DNA from: JABHQR01 sp043812455
Lineage (GTDB): Archaea > Nanobdellota > Nanobdellia > Woesearchaeales > GW2011-AR9
DNA: 39,595 nucleotides
Direction: 5' to 3'
NCBI GenBank assembly: GCA_043812455.1
Contig: JBDRMB010000019.1
Span: 1-39,595 of the forward strand
The notes beneath the pieces were generated by a model. That model did no database searches. It saw nothing but the letters and a program-made list of their open reading frames with translations, and was not told the DNA's origin. A program made the position numbers and the translations under genes. Below, piece after piece: positions 1-6,291 of the stretch (position 1 is its first letter; every line of letters starts with the position of its first letter).

Positions 1-2
1 CT

Positions 3-137
3 TGTTGGAAAATTATTCGTTACAATGTAACGAACTCCAACTTCTTCAAAACAATTGAAGATTTAATTGCGGGGATTGAAAAATTCTTACGAGGTTATTT
101 TTTTACGCTCTGTCCGTCCAACTATTTAACGCGTTGA
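3..137 (+). pseudogene. C-terminal end of an IS630-family transposase (cut by window edge)
   Basis: Frame 3 is open from the first bases to a TGA at 135-137. It encodes about 44 residues containing WKIIRYNVTNSNFF, followed by a helix reading IEDLIAGIEKFL. IS630/Tc1-type transposases end in this pattern: a W-(K/R)-x-x-R-x-x-V-T-x-N-x-x-F block, then a helix before the stop. The catalytic DDE residues would lie upstream, outside the window, so I cannot tell whether the element is intact. I could not locate its terminal inverted repeat in the AT-rich stretch 138-180. The next gene starts 80 nt downstream. Confidence 0.7.
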
Positions 138-217
138 CTATAAAACAGTAATTTTTAGCTTATTTTTTTAAATGATTACCTAATTTTATAAAGAGAACAA
201 AGCTACGATAAATCAAA

Positions 218-1447
218 ATGACCACTAATAATGAAATCAAAGTTATTAAATTGAACGATTCCTGCTATTTAGGCATACCAGCAAAAGGCTGTCAGCAGTG
301 TATCAAAGGTGAGAAGCTAGTTCTATTCATAACCGGTAAATGTGCTCAGGCTTGCCATTATTGTCCAGTATCTGAACATAAGTTTGGTAATGATGTGATT
401 TATGCTGATGAATGGAAAATTGAGGATACTCTTGAAGGGCATAAGCAGTTAATTGAAGAAGCCAAACTGATTGATGCTAAAGGTGCTGGAATAACTGGCG
501 GTGACCCATTATGTGCATTGGATCGGACTTGCAGGTTTATCAAATTGCTTAAGAATGAGTTCGGGAACCAATTTCATATTCATCTTTACACTCCGTTAAA
601 ACTAGTTACAGAAAAAACTCTCACAAAACTTCATAACGCTGGACTTGATGAAATACGATTTCATCCAGACTTGGATGATGATAAAGATTGGCCAAGACTG
701 AAACTAGCAAAAGGGACAAAAGAAAACAAATTTGATTGGGATATTGGTATTGAAATTCCGTGCCTACCTGACAAAGAACAAGAAATAAAGAAACTGATTG
801 ACTATAGTCACAGTATTGTAAAATTCTTTAATCTTAATGAACTGGAGTTATCAGACACCAAAGTTGAACATTATAAACTTAATTCAAAAGAATATCAAGA
901 AATATATTATGCCAAAGACGAGATAAGTTATGGTGTTAAGGGTTCTGTTGAACTGGGTAAAAAATTGATTGAATATGTAAAAGAAAAAGGTTATGATAAA
1001 AAAGATTTATGTATTTATTTCTGCACTGCAAAGTTGAAAGATCAAACGCAGCTTGGTAACAGAATTAAACGTCGAGCAAAAAATGTTGCTAAAACAGTTG
1101 ACATAATCACTAAGGAAGGAACTCTGATTAGAGGAGTAATATACCTGCCTGAACTAAAACCAGGATTTGGTTATCAGGAACTAATTAAAGAAGTTCAGGA
1201 AGGTAAGAACGAAAAATTAAACAAACTGAAACTATTAAAATTATTAGAAGAAAAATCAGCAATACTTGAAAAGAATTTTCCTAAAAAACAGTTCTTTATT
1301 GATGAAAATAAGTTTAGAATCATTACTAAAAAGAAGTTTGTTGAAAAGAATGTTGAGAAAATAAAAGGATTAAATCTTGTTCCGGCTGTCGTGGAAGAAT
1401 ATCCTACTCAAGATAGTTTGGAATTGGAGATTGAAATATTAGATTAA
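218..1447 (+). CDS. Radical SAM protein (archaeal, pyruvate-formate-lyase-activase-like)
   Basis: A 409-residue radical SAM enzyme. C42, C46 and C49 form the CX3CX2C site for the [4Fe-4S] cluster that cleaves S-adenosylmethionine. GITGGDPL near residue 92 is the glycine-rich SAM-binding stretch. An extra pair, C25 and C28 (GCQQC), lies just before the cluster motif and may bind another metal. The last 140 residues are charged and lack the Cys-rich SPASM pattern. A TATA-like ATTTTATAAAG at about 182-192 lies some 29 nt before the ATG, so the mRNA is probably leaderless. Proteins of this type occur in many archaea without a known substrate. The fold call is firm; the reaction is unknown. Confidence 0.85.
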   Translation: MTTNNEIKVIKLNDSCYLGIPAKGCQQCIKGEKLVLFITGKCAQACHYCPVSEHKFGNDVIYADEWKIEDTLEGHKQLIEEAKLIDAKGAGITGGDPLCALDRTCRFIKLLKNEFGNQFHIHLYTPLKLVTEKTLTKLHNAGLDEIRFHPDLDDDKDWPRLKLAKGTKENKFDWDIGIEIPCLPDKEQEIKKLIDYSHSIVKFFNLNELELSDTKVEHYKLNSKEYQEIYYAKDEISYGVKGSVELGKKLIEYVKEKGYDKKDLCIYFCTAKLKDQTQLGNRIKRRAKNVAKTVDIITKEGTLIRGVIYLPELKPGFGYQELIKEVQEGKNEKLNKLKLLKLLEEKSAILEKNFPKKQFFIDENKFRIITKKKFVEKNVEKIKGLNLVPAVVEEYPTQDSLELEIEILD

Positions 1448-1473
1448 ACGTTGCAAAGGTTTGAAGAGAAAGC

Positions 1474-1483
1474 TTTATAAATA
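1474..1483 (+). promoter_or_regulatory. TATA box of rpoL
   Basis: TTTATAAATA lies 25-34 nt before the rpoL ATG. This spacing puts the transcription start at or within a few bases of the start codon. Confidence 0.65.
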
Positions 1484-1507
1484 AACTAAGCAAAAACAGG
1501 GATAACC

Positions 1508-1777
1508 ATGGAATTCAAAGTTATTGAAGAAAGCAAAAATAAGCTCACCTTTGAGCTGGAAGGAGAAACACACACTTTCTGTAATTTGTTAAAGACAGAA
1601 TTAAGGAAAGTTAAAGGTGTTGAACTTGTAGGTTATCGGATTGATCACCCATTGGTCGGTGTTCCTAATTTTTTGCTAGAAACTAAAGGTATTGAACCAA
1701 GAAAAGCTTTGAAAGAAGCCTTAAAGAACATCAAAGACCTAACTAAAGACTTTGAGAAACAAGTAAAAAAATTATAA
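1508..1777 (+). CDS. rpoL: DNA-directed RNA polymerase subunit L (Rpo11/RpoL)
   Basis: The 89-residue length is normal for archaeal RpoL, the homologue of eukaryotic Rpb11 and of the N-terminal part of bacterial alpha. It pairs with subunit D to start polymerase assembly. Family features are visible: a first strand with the F-x-L-x-G-E turn, H22-T-F-C-N-L-L at the start of the long helix (usually HT-x-x-N-x-L), then the YRIDHPL strand, and a C-terminal amphipathic helix rich in Lys and Leu. It has its own TATA box and no close operon partner. It is the clearest sign that the host is archaeal. Confidence 0.93.
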   Translation: MEFKVIEESKNKLTFELEGETHTFCNLLKTELRKVKGVELVGYRIDHPLVGVPNFLLETKGIEPRKALKEALKNIKDLTKDFEKQVKKL

Positions 1778-1857
1778 ATTTTTAATTTTCTAATTTGAAA
1801 TTAAACCAATAAATTCTACAAAAGCATTATATACTAAAAATGATACTTAAATTTCTT

Positions 1858-2169
1858 ATGGCAAACATCAATAAAATTTTAGGAATAGTTGCTGTAATAT
1901 TAACACTATTATTTGTTGTAAGTTGCACATCCCAAACAATTGAAGACATCAAAAATGAAGACCATGTCGGAAAAACAGTAGCTGTAAGGGGAACAGTAGA
2001 AAACACCATTAAAATTGGCCAGCTTTCAGGTTATACACTGAGTGATAATAGTGGTGAAACGATTGGTGTATCTACAGAAGATTTGCCTCAAGAAGGAGAC
2101 ATAGTTACTGCCAAAGGCGTTTTGATGAAAGATACTTTGTTTGGATATTACATACTAAACAATAATTAG
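1858..2169 (+). CDS. OB-fold lipoprotein
   Basis: About 103 residues: a hydrophobic signal (ILTLLFVVSC) with a lipobox Cys, then a single small beta-barrel-like domain (KTVAVRGTVENT..., GDIVTAKGVL) of the tRNA_anti/NirD-like OB type. It is probably anchored outside the membrane. A longer start at 1840 would lie only about 10 nt after the TATA box TTATATA (1827-1833). The ATG at 1858 lies 25-31 nt after it, so I prefer 1858. The fold resembles the haem chaperone CcmE in outline, but no HxxxY haem motif is present, so a haem role is not supported. Its last codons form the first arm of the hairpin chain at 2161-2236. Confidence 0.65.
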   Translation: MANINKILGIVAVILTLLFVVSCTSQTIEDIKNEDHVGKTVAVRGTVENTIKIGQLSGYTLSDNSGETIGVSTEDLPQEGDIVTAKGVLMKDTLFGYYILNNN

Positions 2170-2236
2170 TTTTCCTAACTAATTATTGTTGGTATGTACC
2201 AACAATAAATAAAAGTTCAAATTTTTATTTATTGTT
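2161..2236 (+). repeat. Chain of three overlapping perfect hairpins
   Basis: Hairpin 1 pairs 2161-2171 with 2177-2187 (11 bp, loop 5). Hairpin 2 pairs 2183-2194 with 2197-2208 (12 bp, 2-nt centre; a near-palindrome). Hairpin 3 pairs 2201-2214 with 2223-2236 (14 bp, loop 8). All are perfect. Hairpins 1 and 2 share 2183-2187, and 2 and 3 share 2201-2208, so neighbours exclude each other while 1 and 3 can coexist. The block starts in the last codons of the OB-fold lipoprotein and ends about 30 nt before the TATA box (2265-2275) of the next gene. It could be a 3' end structure, a switch, or a DNA-level site. Confidence 0.75.
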
Positions 2237-2296
2237 CAGTACATTCTGGTAAATTAAAAGTAAATTATTTAAACTAACTAATATTGTTTAAGATAG

Positions 2297-2974
2297 ATGG
2301 TGAAAGATGTTAAACTATTATTAGCCGTATTCTTTATTTTATCAATCTGTTTGCTAGCAATTTCTTGCCAGGAAGAATTAACAAATGAAAGTGGTGTTTT
2401 GCTAAGTTCTATTGAAATCCAAGAGTACCAAGGAGAAAAATTAGATTCTGTCAACGCTTTTCGAGAAAATTCTATTTCCGGTCCACAACATGTTGATGAA
2501 GAATCTTATAATCTTAGGGTTACTGGTCTGATAAACAAACAGTTGTCAATGCCATATCAAGAATCAATAAAATATTTTGATTCTTATCAAAAAGTTGTAA
2601 CTTTGCAATGTGTTGAAGGCTGGGACGCTACAATCCTTTGGGAAGGATTTTTGGTCAGAGACTTACTTGATTTGGCGGAAGTCCAAGATGGTGCTAATAC
2701 TGTAATATTTTACGCTTATGATGGATATTCATCTTCTTTTCCGATAGAATACTTTTATGACAATGATATCATTATCGCTTACAAAATGAATAATGTTACC
2801 TTGCCACCAGAACGGGGGTTTCCGTTCCAATTGGTGGCAGAAAGTAAATATGGTTACAAATGGGTTAAATGGATTACTGAAATTAAGGTGAGTGATGATG
2901 AAGATTATGAAGGTTACTGGGAAAGTCGAGGTTACAGCGATACTGGTAATTTAGATGAATCTAAATACAAATAA
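2297..2974 (+). CDS. Molybdopterin-binding oxidoreductase lipoprotein (YedY/MsrP-sulfite oxidase fold)
   Basis: A 225-residue protein with a lipoprotein signal (lipobox Cys24 after LLAIS) and one oxidoreductase molybdopterin-binding domain. C105 in LQCVEGWD is the expected cysteine ligand of molybdenum, and YGYKWVKWI (about 185-193) is the conserved C-terminal block. The YedY/MsrP group reduces methionine sulfoxide or similar groups outside the cytoplasm, using electrons from a membrane cytochrome b (YedZ/MsrQ). It is followed after 18 nt by a two-helix membrane protein and then TspO, which looks like an operon. TATA box 2265-2275 gives a leaderless start. The substrate cannot be read from sequence. 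Confidence 0.82.
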   Translation: MVKDVKLLLAVFFILSICLLAISCQEELTNESGVLLSSIEIQEYQGEKLDSVNAFRENSISGPQHVDEESYNLRVTGLINKQLSMPYQESIKYFDSYQKVVTLQCVEGWDATILWEGFLVRDLLDLAEVQDGANTVIFYAYDGYSSSFPIEYFYDNDIIIAYKMNNVTLPPERGFPFQLVAESKYGYKWVKWITEIKVSDDEDYEGYWESRGYSDTGNLDESKYK

Positions 2975-2992
2975 ATTGTGTAGGTGTTAAAT

Positions 2993-3253
2993 ATGGTAAA
3001 AAACAAATCTGAAAAAACTGATGTGATTAATATAGTCAAAAAAATTATACAATGGACCTTATTTACTATCGTTGCTCTTTATGTTATTACTGGTTTAGAA
3101 ATGACCCAATTTCAACTTATTGAAAAAATAACATTTGGTCTATTAGGTAAAGCCTTATCATCAAGAATTCATACAAATTTACTTATCCCATTTTTGATCT
3201 TATTAATTGGACACATGACTACACCGTTATGGTATAAGTTGAAGAAAAAGTAA
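2993..3253 (+). CDS. Two-helix membrane protein, candidate b-haem subunit
   Basis: 86 residues from the ATG at 2993, which has AGGTG (2982-2986) 6 nt upstream; a GTG nine bases earlier overlaps that site and is unlikely. There are two hydrophobic helices. The second has two His 14 positions apart (H60 and H74 in this numbering, in RIHTNLL and IGHMTTPLW). This matches the same-helix spacing of haem ligands in cytochrome b proteins. The position directly after a molybdopterin oxidoreductase suggests it passes electrons to that enzyme, in place of the six-helix YedZ/MsrQ. Two helices alone cannot supply all ligands, so an oligomer would be needed. The role is inferred. Confidence 0.5.
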   Translation: MVKNKSEKTDVINIVKKIIQWTLFTIVALYVITGLEMTQFQLIEKITFGLLGKALSSRIHTNLLIPFLILLIGHMTTPLWYKLKKK

Positions 3254-3255
3254 AA

Positions 3256-3732
3256 ATGATAAAAATAAATTATTGGAAGTTAATAATTTCGCTAGTTGTT
3301 TGTCAGTTGGCAGGAGTTATAGGCTCTTTCTTTACTGTATCATCAGTAAGTACTTGGTATTTAACATTAACAAAACCTTCATTCAATCCCCCTAGCTGGG
3401 TTTTTGGTCCAGTTTGGATAACATTATTTTTTTTAATGGGAATTTCTCTTTATTTGGTGTGGAACAGTTACGATAAGAAAAAAGACACTAAGATAGCATT
3501 AAGTTTCTTTTCAGCACAATTGGTATTAAATTCCTTATGGTCAATATTTTTCTTTGGTTTAAGAAACCCATTACTAGCATTTATAGAAATAATTATCTTA
3601 TGGATTTCAATACTATTAACTACAATTTACTTTTATAAGAAATCAAAAACAGCGGCTTACTTACTAATACCTTATTTATGTTGGGTAACTTTTGCAGCTC
3701 TTCTAAACTTTATAATATTTTATTTGAATTAG
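3256..3732 (+). CDS. tspO: TspO/MBR family tryptophan-rich sensory protein
   Basis: 158 residues and five predicted membrane helices, the normal TspO size. Typical blocks are present: W-Y-x-x-L-x-K-P-x-F-N-P-P near residue 37, followed by FGPVW at the start of helix 2, and L-N-x-x-W-S-x-x-F-F-G near 95. TspO binds porphyrins and other tetrapyrroles in the membrane and is linked to haem handling and stress. The start lies 2 nt after the stop of the two-helix protein, so the two are probably translated together. This supports a haem link for the whole set. Confidence 0.9.
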   Translation: MIKINYWKLIISLVVCQLAGVIGSFFTVSSVSTWYLTLTKPSFNPPSWVFGPVWITLFFLMGISLYLVWNSYDKKKDTKIALSFFSAQLVLNSLWSIFFFGLRNPLLAFIEIIILWISILLTTIYFYKKSKTAAYLLIPYLCWVTFAALLNFIIFYLN

Positions 3733-3769
3733 AAATCATATTTTGTTAGGTATTAACCTAAATATTAAC

Positions 3770-4975
3770 TTATGTATGAATTATTTTCTTCCCTTTCTTT
3801 GATACTAACATCTTAAACACAATTGGAGAGATAATAGTAGTGATTAATGCCATCGCAACAAGTGAAGTAAAAATTGACCCAGTGATTATACCAGCTTCTA
3901 ATGCCAAGGCTACGATTACTAATTCAATATCACCTTTTGGGTTGAGACCCCAACCTAAAATAAAACCTTCTTTCCAGGTACCTTTGTTAAGTTTGATAGC
4001 TAGGGCAGTCCCTCCTACTGTACCAACAACGGCAATAAGAACTAGTAATATTATGAACCAAATGTTTTCTATTAAGACACTTAAATCAGTATTAACTCCA
4101 ATCCATACAAAAAACAACGGAATTAAGAAGCCAAAAGCTATAATATGAATTGATCTGGCCATGTCATGCTCTTCCCAGTTGGGAATACTTTCTTCCTTGA
4201 AGATGGTCTGCCTAATGATGATACCGGCAACCATCGCTCCGATTAGGGTACCAACACCGAGATATTCTGCTAGGGAAGCAATAATCAAGACAATGATTAA
4301 TGAACCCATGAACCGTGCGGTGCTTGAGTTTTCACGGTCAAAGAATTTTAAGGCAAATGGTAAGAACCACAACCTTGCAGCGACTATGATTGCGATAAAT
4401 ATAGTTATGTCAAGCATTAATCTTAACGGTGTTAGGTTACTGATTACAATATGAAAAAATGATAATAAGATACTAACCAAAATTAATTCAATGGCATCAT
4501 CAACAGCACCAGCACTGATGATAGTACTTCCTAATTTTGATTTTAACATTTTCAGTTCTTCAAGAAGGTCGATAGAAACTGACTGGGCACTTACCGAAAG
4601 AGCAACACCAACAATTATACTAGCTATTATATCAAAATTAAAAATAAACCTCATTACAATAAACCCAAGAATCAATGGTAAAGAAGTATTGAATAATGAT
4701 ATCAGGATTGATTTTTTAGCGTTCTTTGTAAGAACCTTAAAATTGGTTTCTAGTCCGACGTAATAGAATAACAAGATTATTCCAAGATTGGCTAAGAAAG
4801 CTAAGATATCTAAGTTATCTGGCGTGAATAAGTAAGATTTTATAAGACCAATACCCAAGATAATTCCAGCAATTATCTGCCCGACAACTCTTGGAAGACC
4901 AATCTTTTTTGAGATTTCAGATAGCAGATAAGCGAAAGCAAGTGAAATCAAGATAACAACTAATGTGGATACCAT
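3770..4975 (-). CDS. Cation:proton antiporter, CPA2/KefB type (membrane domain only)
   Basis: 401 residues with about 11-13 membrane helices covering the whole chain. The CPA2 signature is seen in SVSAQSVSIDLLEEL (unwound helix region) and GLNPKGDIELVIV near the C-terminus. It ends after the membrane domain, without the TrkA-N (RCK) nucleotide-binding domain that many KefB-like proteins carry. It probably exchanges Na+ or K+ for H+. Its promoter region holds a TATA box (5011-5020), a perfect inverted repeat (4990-5011) and a GAGGTA Shine-Dalgarno site 4-8 nt before ATG. The cation is not known. Confidence 0.88.
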   Translation of the reverse strand: MVSTLVVILISLAFAYLLSEISKKIGLPRVVGQIIAGIILGIGLIKSYLFTPDNLDILAFLANLGIILLFYYVGLETNFKVLTKNAKKSILISLFNTSLPLILGFIVMRFIFNFDIIASIIVGVALSVSAQSVSIDLLEELKMLKSKLGSTIISAGAVDDAIELILVSILLSFFHIVISNLTPLRLMLDITIFIAIIVAARLWFLPFALKFFDRENSSTARFMGSLIIVLIIASLAEYLGVGTLIGAMVAGIIIRQTIFKEESIPNWEEHDMARSIHIIAFGFLIPLFFVWIGVNTDLSVLIENIWFIILLVLIAVVGTVGGTALAIKLNKGTWKEGFILGWGLNPKGDIELVIVALALEAGIITGSIFTSLVAMALITTIISPIVFKMLVSKKGKKIIHT

Positions 4976-4989
4976 TCTACTACCTCTTT

Positions 4990-5011
4990 AATTAAAAGAA
5001 AGCTTTTAATT
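4990..5011 (-). promoter_or_regulatory. Perfect inverted repeat in the antiporter promoter
   Basis: AATTAAAAG (4990-4998) and CTTTTAATT (5003-5011) are perfect complements around a 4-nt centre. The repeat lies between the TATA box (5011-5020, read on the minus strand) and the expected transcription start near 4990. A dimeric repressor bound here would block the polymerase. It could also arise by chance in AT-rich DNA. Confidence 0.4.
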
Positions 5012-5112
5012 TTATATAAACCTTGCTTTTTTAGAAAAACTAGATGCTTGTTTAAATATTAAAAAAAATTATATTAAATCAAATGAAAAATAAAAAAAAT
5101 AAACTCAAAAAC

Positions 5113-5313
5113 TTATTTCATTTTTTGAGATGCAAAGTAGATCATGTATAAAGCAGCAACTCCTACTAAAATATACACAATTTTCTGTAAAATTGGAATA
5201 GATCCTAATAAAAAGTTGACTAAGTCAAAACTTGCTATTCCAACTAAACCCCAGTTTAATCCGCCAATGATCACAAGAACAAGTGCGATCCAATCAAGTA
5301 CTTTTGTATCCAT
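5113..5313 (-). CDS. DUF378 family small membrane protein
   Basis: 66 residues, two membrane helices. The family pattern L-D-W-x-A-L-x-L-x-I-x-G-G-x-N-W-G-L-V-G opens the protein, followed by a second helix starting near residue 43 (IVYILVGVAALYMIYF). DUF378 proteins are common in bacteria and archaea and have no known function. A strong Shine-Dalgarno site (GAGGTGA) sits about 6 nt before the ATG. Confidence 0.85.
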   Translation of the reverse strand: MDTKVLDWIALVLVIIGGLNWGLVGIASFDLVNFLLGSIPILQKIVYILVGVAALYMIYFASQKMK

Positions 5314-5398
5314 TTATTTCACCTCTTTTTAATCCAGTAAAGGATTATACTTGTTTTAGTAAACATATTTTTAAATATATAAATATTATGATACAAGT

Positions 5399-5839
5399 AT
5401 GGTAAGAATAAACATAATTAATCCTAAGAAACTTGCTGATCAACATTTAATTGCTGAATATAATGAAATTTTAATGTTATTTGGTCATGTTAAGAAGTTT
5501 CCTAAGGTACATAGCTCTCCAAAAGAATATTGCTTAGGAAGAGGGCATATTAATTTCTTTAAAAACAAATTATTATATTTGAAAAAAAGGCATGAGTTGT
5601 TAAAGAAAGAGATGATACTAAGAGGATTCAAACCTGAAAAGAAAATAAGTTTGTCACATTTTAGGAAAAATTTGTGCAATGATTGGAAACCTAAGAAAAA
5701 AGATTATTATATTATCCAAAAAAGGTTAATTGATAAAATTAAACTGAAACCAAATTATTACAAATACTATGGAAAAATTAAACCAATTACATTTTATAAA
5801 AAAATATTAAAACGAATAGAAATTAAATTGTTAGAGTAA
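5399..5839 (+). CDS. Pyrimidine dimer DNA glycosylase/AP lyase, T4 endonuclease V (DenV) family
   Basis: 146 residues that track phage T4 endonuclease V closely: R3-I-N at the start, LADQHLIAEY with the catalytic Glu (E23) just after, LGRGHINFF, then KRH and LRGF, and YYKYYGK near the end. The family cuts the glycosyl bond at UV-induced pyrimidine dimers, using the free N-terminal amino group as nucleophile and Glu23. Residue 2 is Val where T4 has Thr; removal of Met still leaves an alpha-amino group. The DNA-contacting Arg22 and Arg26 of T4 are Asn and Met here, so binding may differ. TATA 5371-5384 makes the mRNA leaderless. About 13 extra basic residues follow the usual end. Confidence 0.88.
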   Translation: MVRINIINPKKLADQHLIAEYNEILMLFGHVKKFPKVHSSPKEYCLGRGHINFFKNKLLYLKKRHELLKKEMILRGFKPEKKISLSHFRKNLCNDWKPKKKDYYIIQKRLIDKIKLKPNYYKYYGKIKPITFYKKILKRIEIKLLE

Positions 5840-5840
5840 T

Positions 5841-6125
5841 TTAATTCCTGTGCAACAAATCTTCAATCTCTCCAATTTCTCTAGAATGTTTGATCCACCG
5901 AAATGCTGCAACAACTAAAAAGATTACACCAACAAAGACCGCAAATAATCCTGAAAAGAAGAAAAAGTCCCATCTCTTAACTGACAAGCCAAAGAATGCG
6001 ATACCAAACAGAGTTACCGTTGCAGCTGCACGAATATACGCTAAGATTGTTCTTTCTTGTGCCAATTCTGTTCTTTTTTGTGCTAGGTGAGTTAATTTAC
6101 TATGTTCATTCTGAGCTTTTTTCAT
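5841..6125 (-). CDS. DUF202 family membrane protein
   Basis: 94 residues. The N-terminal block L-A-x-x-R-T-x-L-A-x-x-R-T-x-L-A-Y-I-R, then a helix with G at its centre and a second helix, is the DUF202 (YidH-like) pattern. It is an inner membrane protein of unknown role; in eukaryotes a similar domain occurs in the VTC polyphosphate complex. The promoter TATA (6147-6155, minus strand) lies 26 nt before the ATG and is only a few bases from the MITE copy at 6170-6291. The stop is adjacent to the stop of the convergent endonuclease gene (1 nt apart). Confidence 0.85.
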   Translation of the reverse strand: MKKAQNEHSKLTHLAQKRTELAQERTILAYIRAAATVTLFGIAFFGLSVKRWDFFFFSGLFAVFVGVIFLVVAAFRWIKHSREIGEIEDLLHRN

Positions 6126-6169
6126 GCCAAAAAGAAAATTTTAATCTATTTAAATCTTTTTTACTTTTT

Positions 6170-6291
6170 GGCGGTGTCCGGAATAACACTATTTTGTATA
6201 CTGGCGCCAAAGGAGGTGCATGAGCGAACGTAGAGAGCTCATAATTGCGCCGTGCCCCAGTATACAAATTAAATATATTTCGGACATGGCC
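6170..6291. mobile_element. MITE-like palindromic element, copy 1 (122 bp), with 9-bp target duplication
   Basis: Ends are imperfect inverted repeats (GGCGGTGTCCG at left; the right end read inwards is GGCCATGTCCG), with an inner matched pair TTTGTATACTGG/CCAGTATACAAA, then GGCGC/GCGCC (6203-6207/6247-6251) and ATGAGC/GCTCAT. The whole can fold as one long stem. Direct repeats TTACTTTTT flank it at 6161-6169 and 6292-6300, a target duplication. The right duplication contains the stop codon and last codons of the glycosidase gene, so the insertion landed exactly at that gene's end without breaking it. No coding capacity. The second copy is at 12056-12136. Confidence 0.8.

Noticed and set aside
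1858..2169. OB-fold lipoprotein as a CcmE haem chaperone
   Set aside because: The HxxxY motif that binds haem is absent and no cytochrome c maturation genes are nearby.
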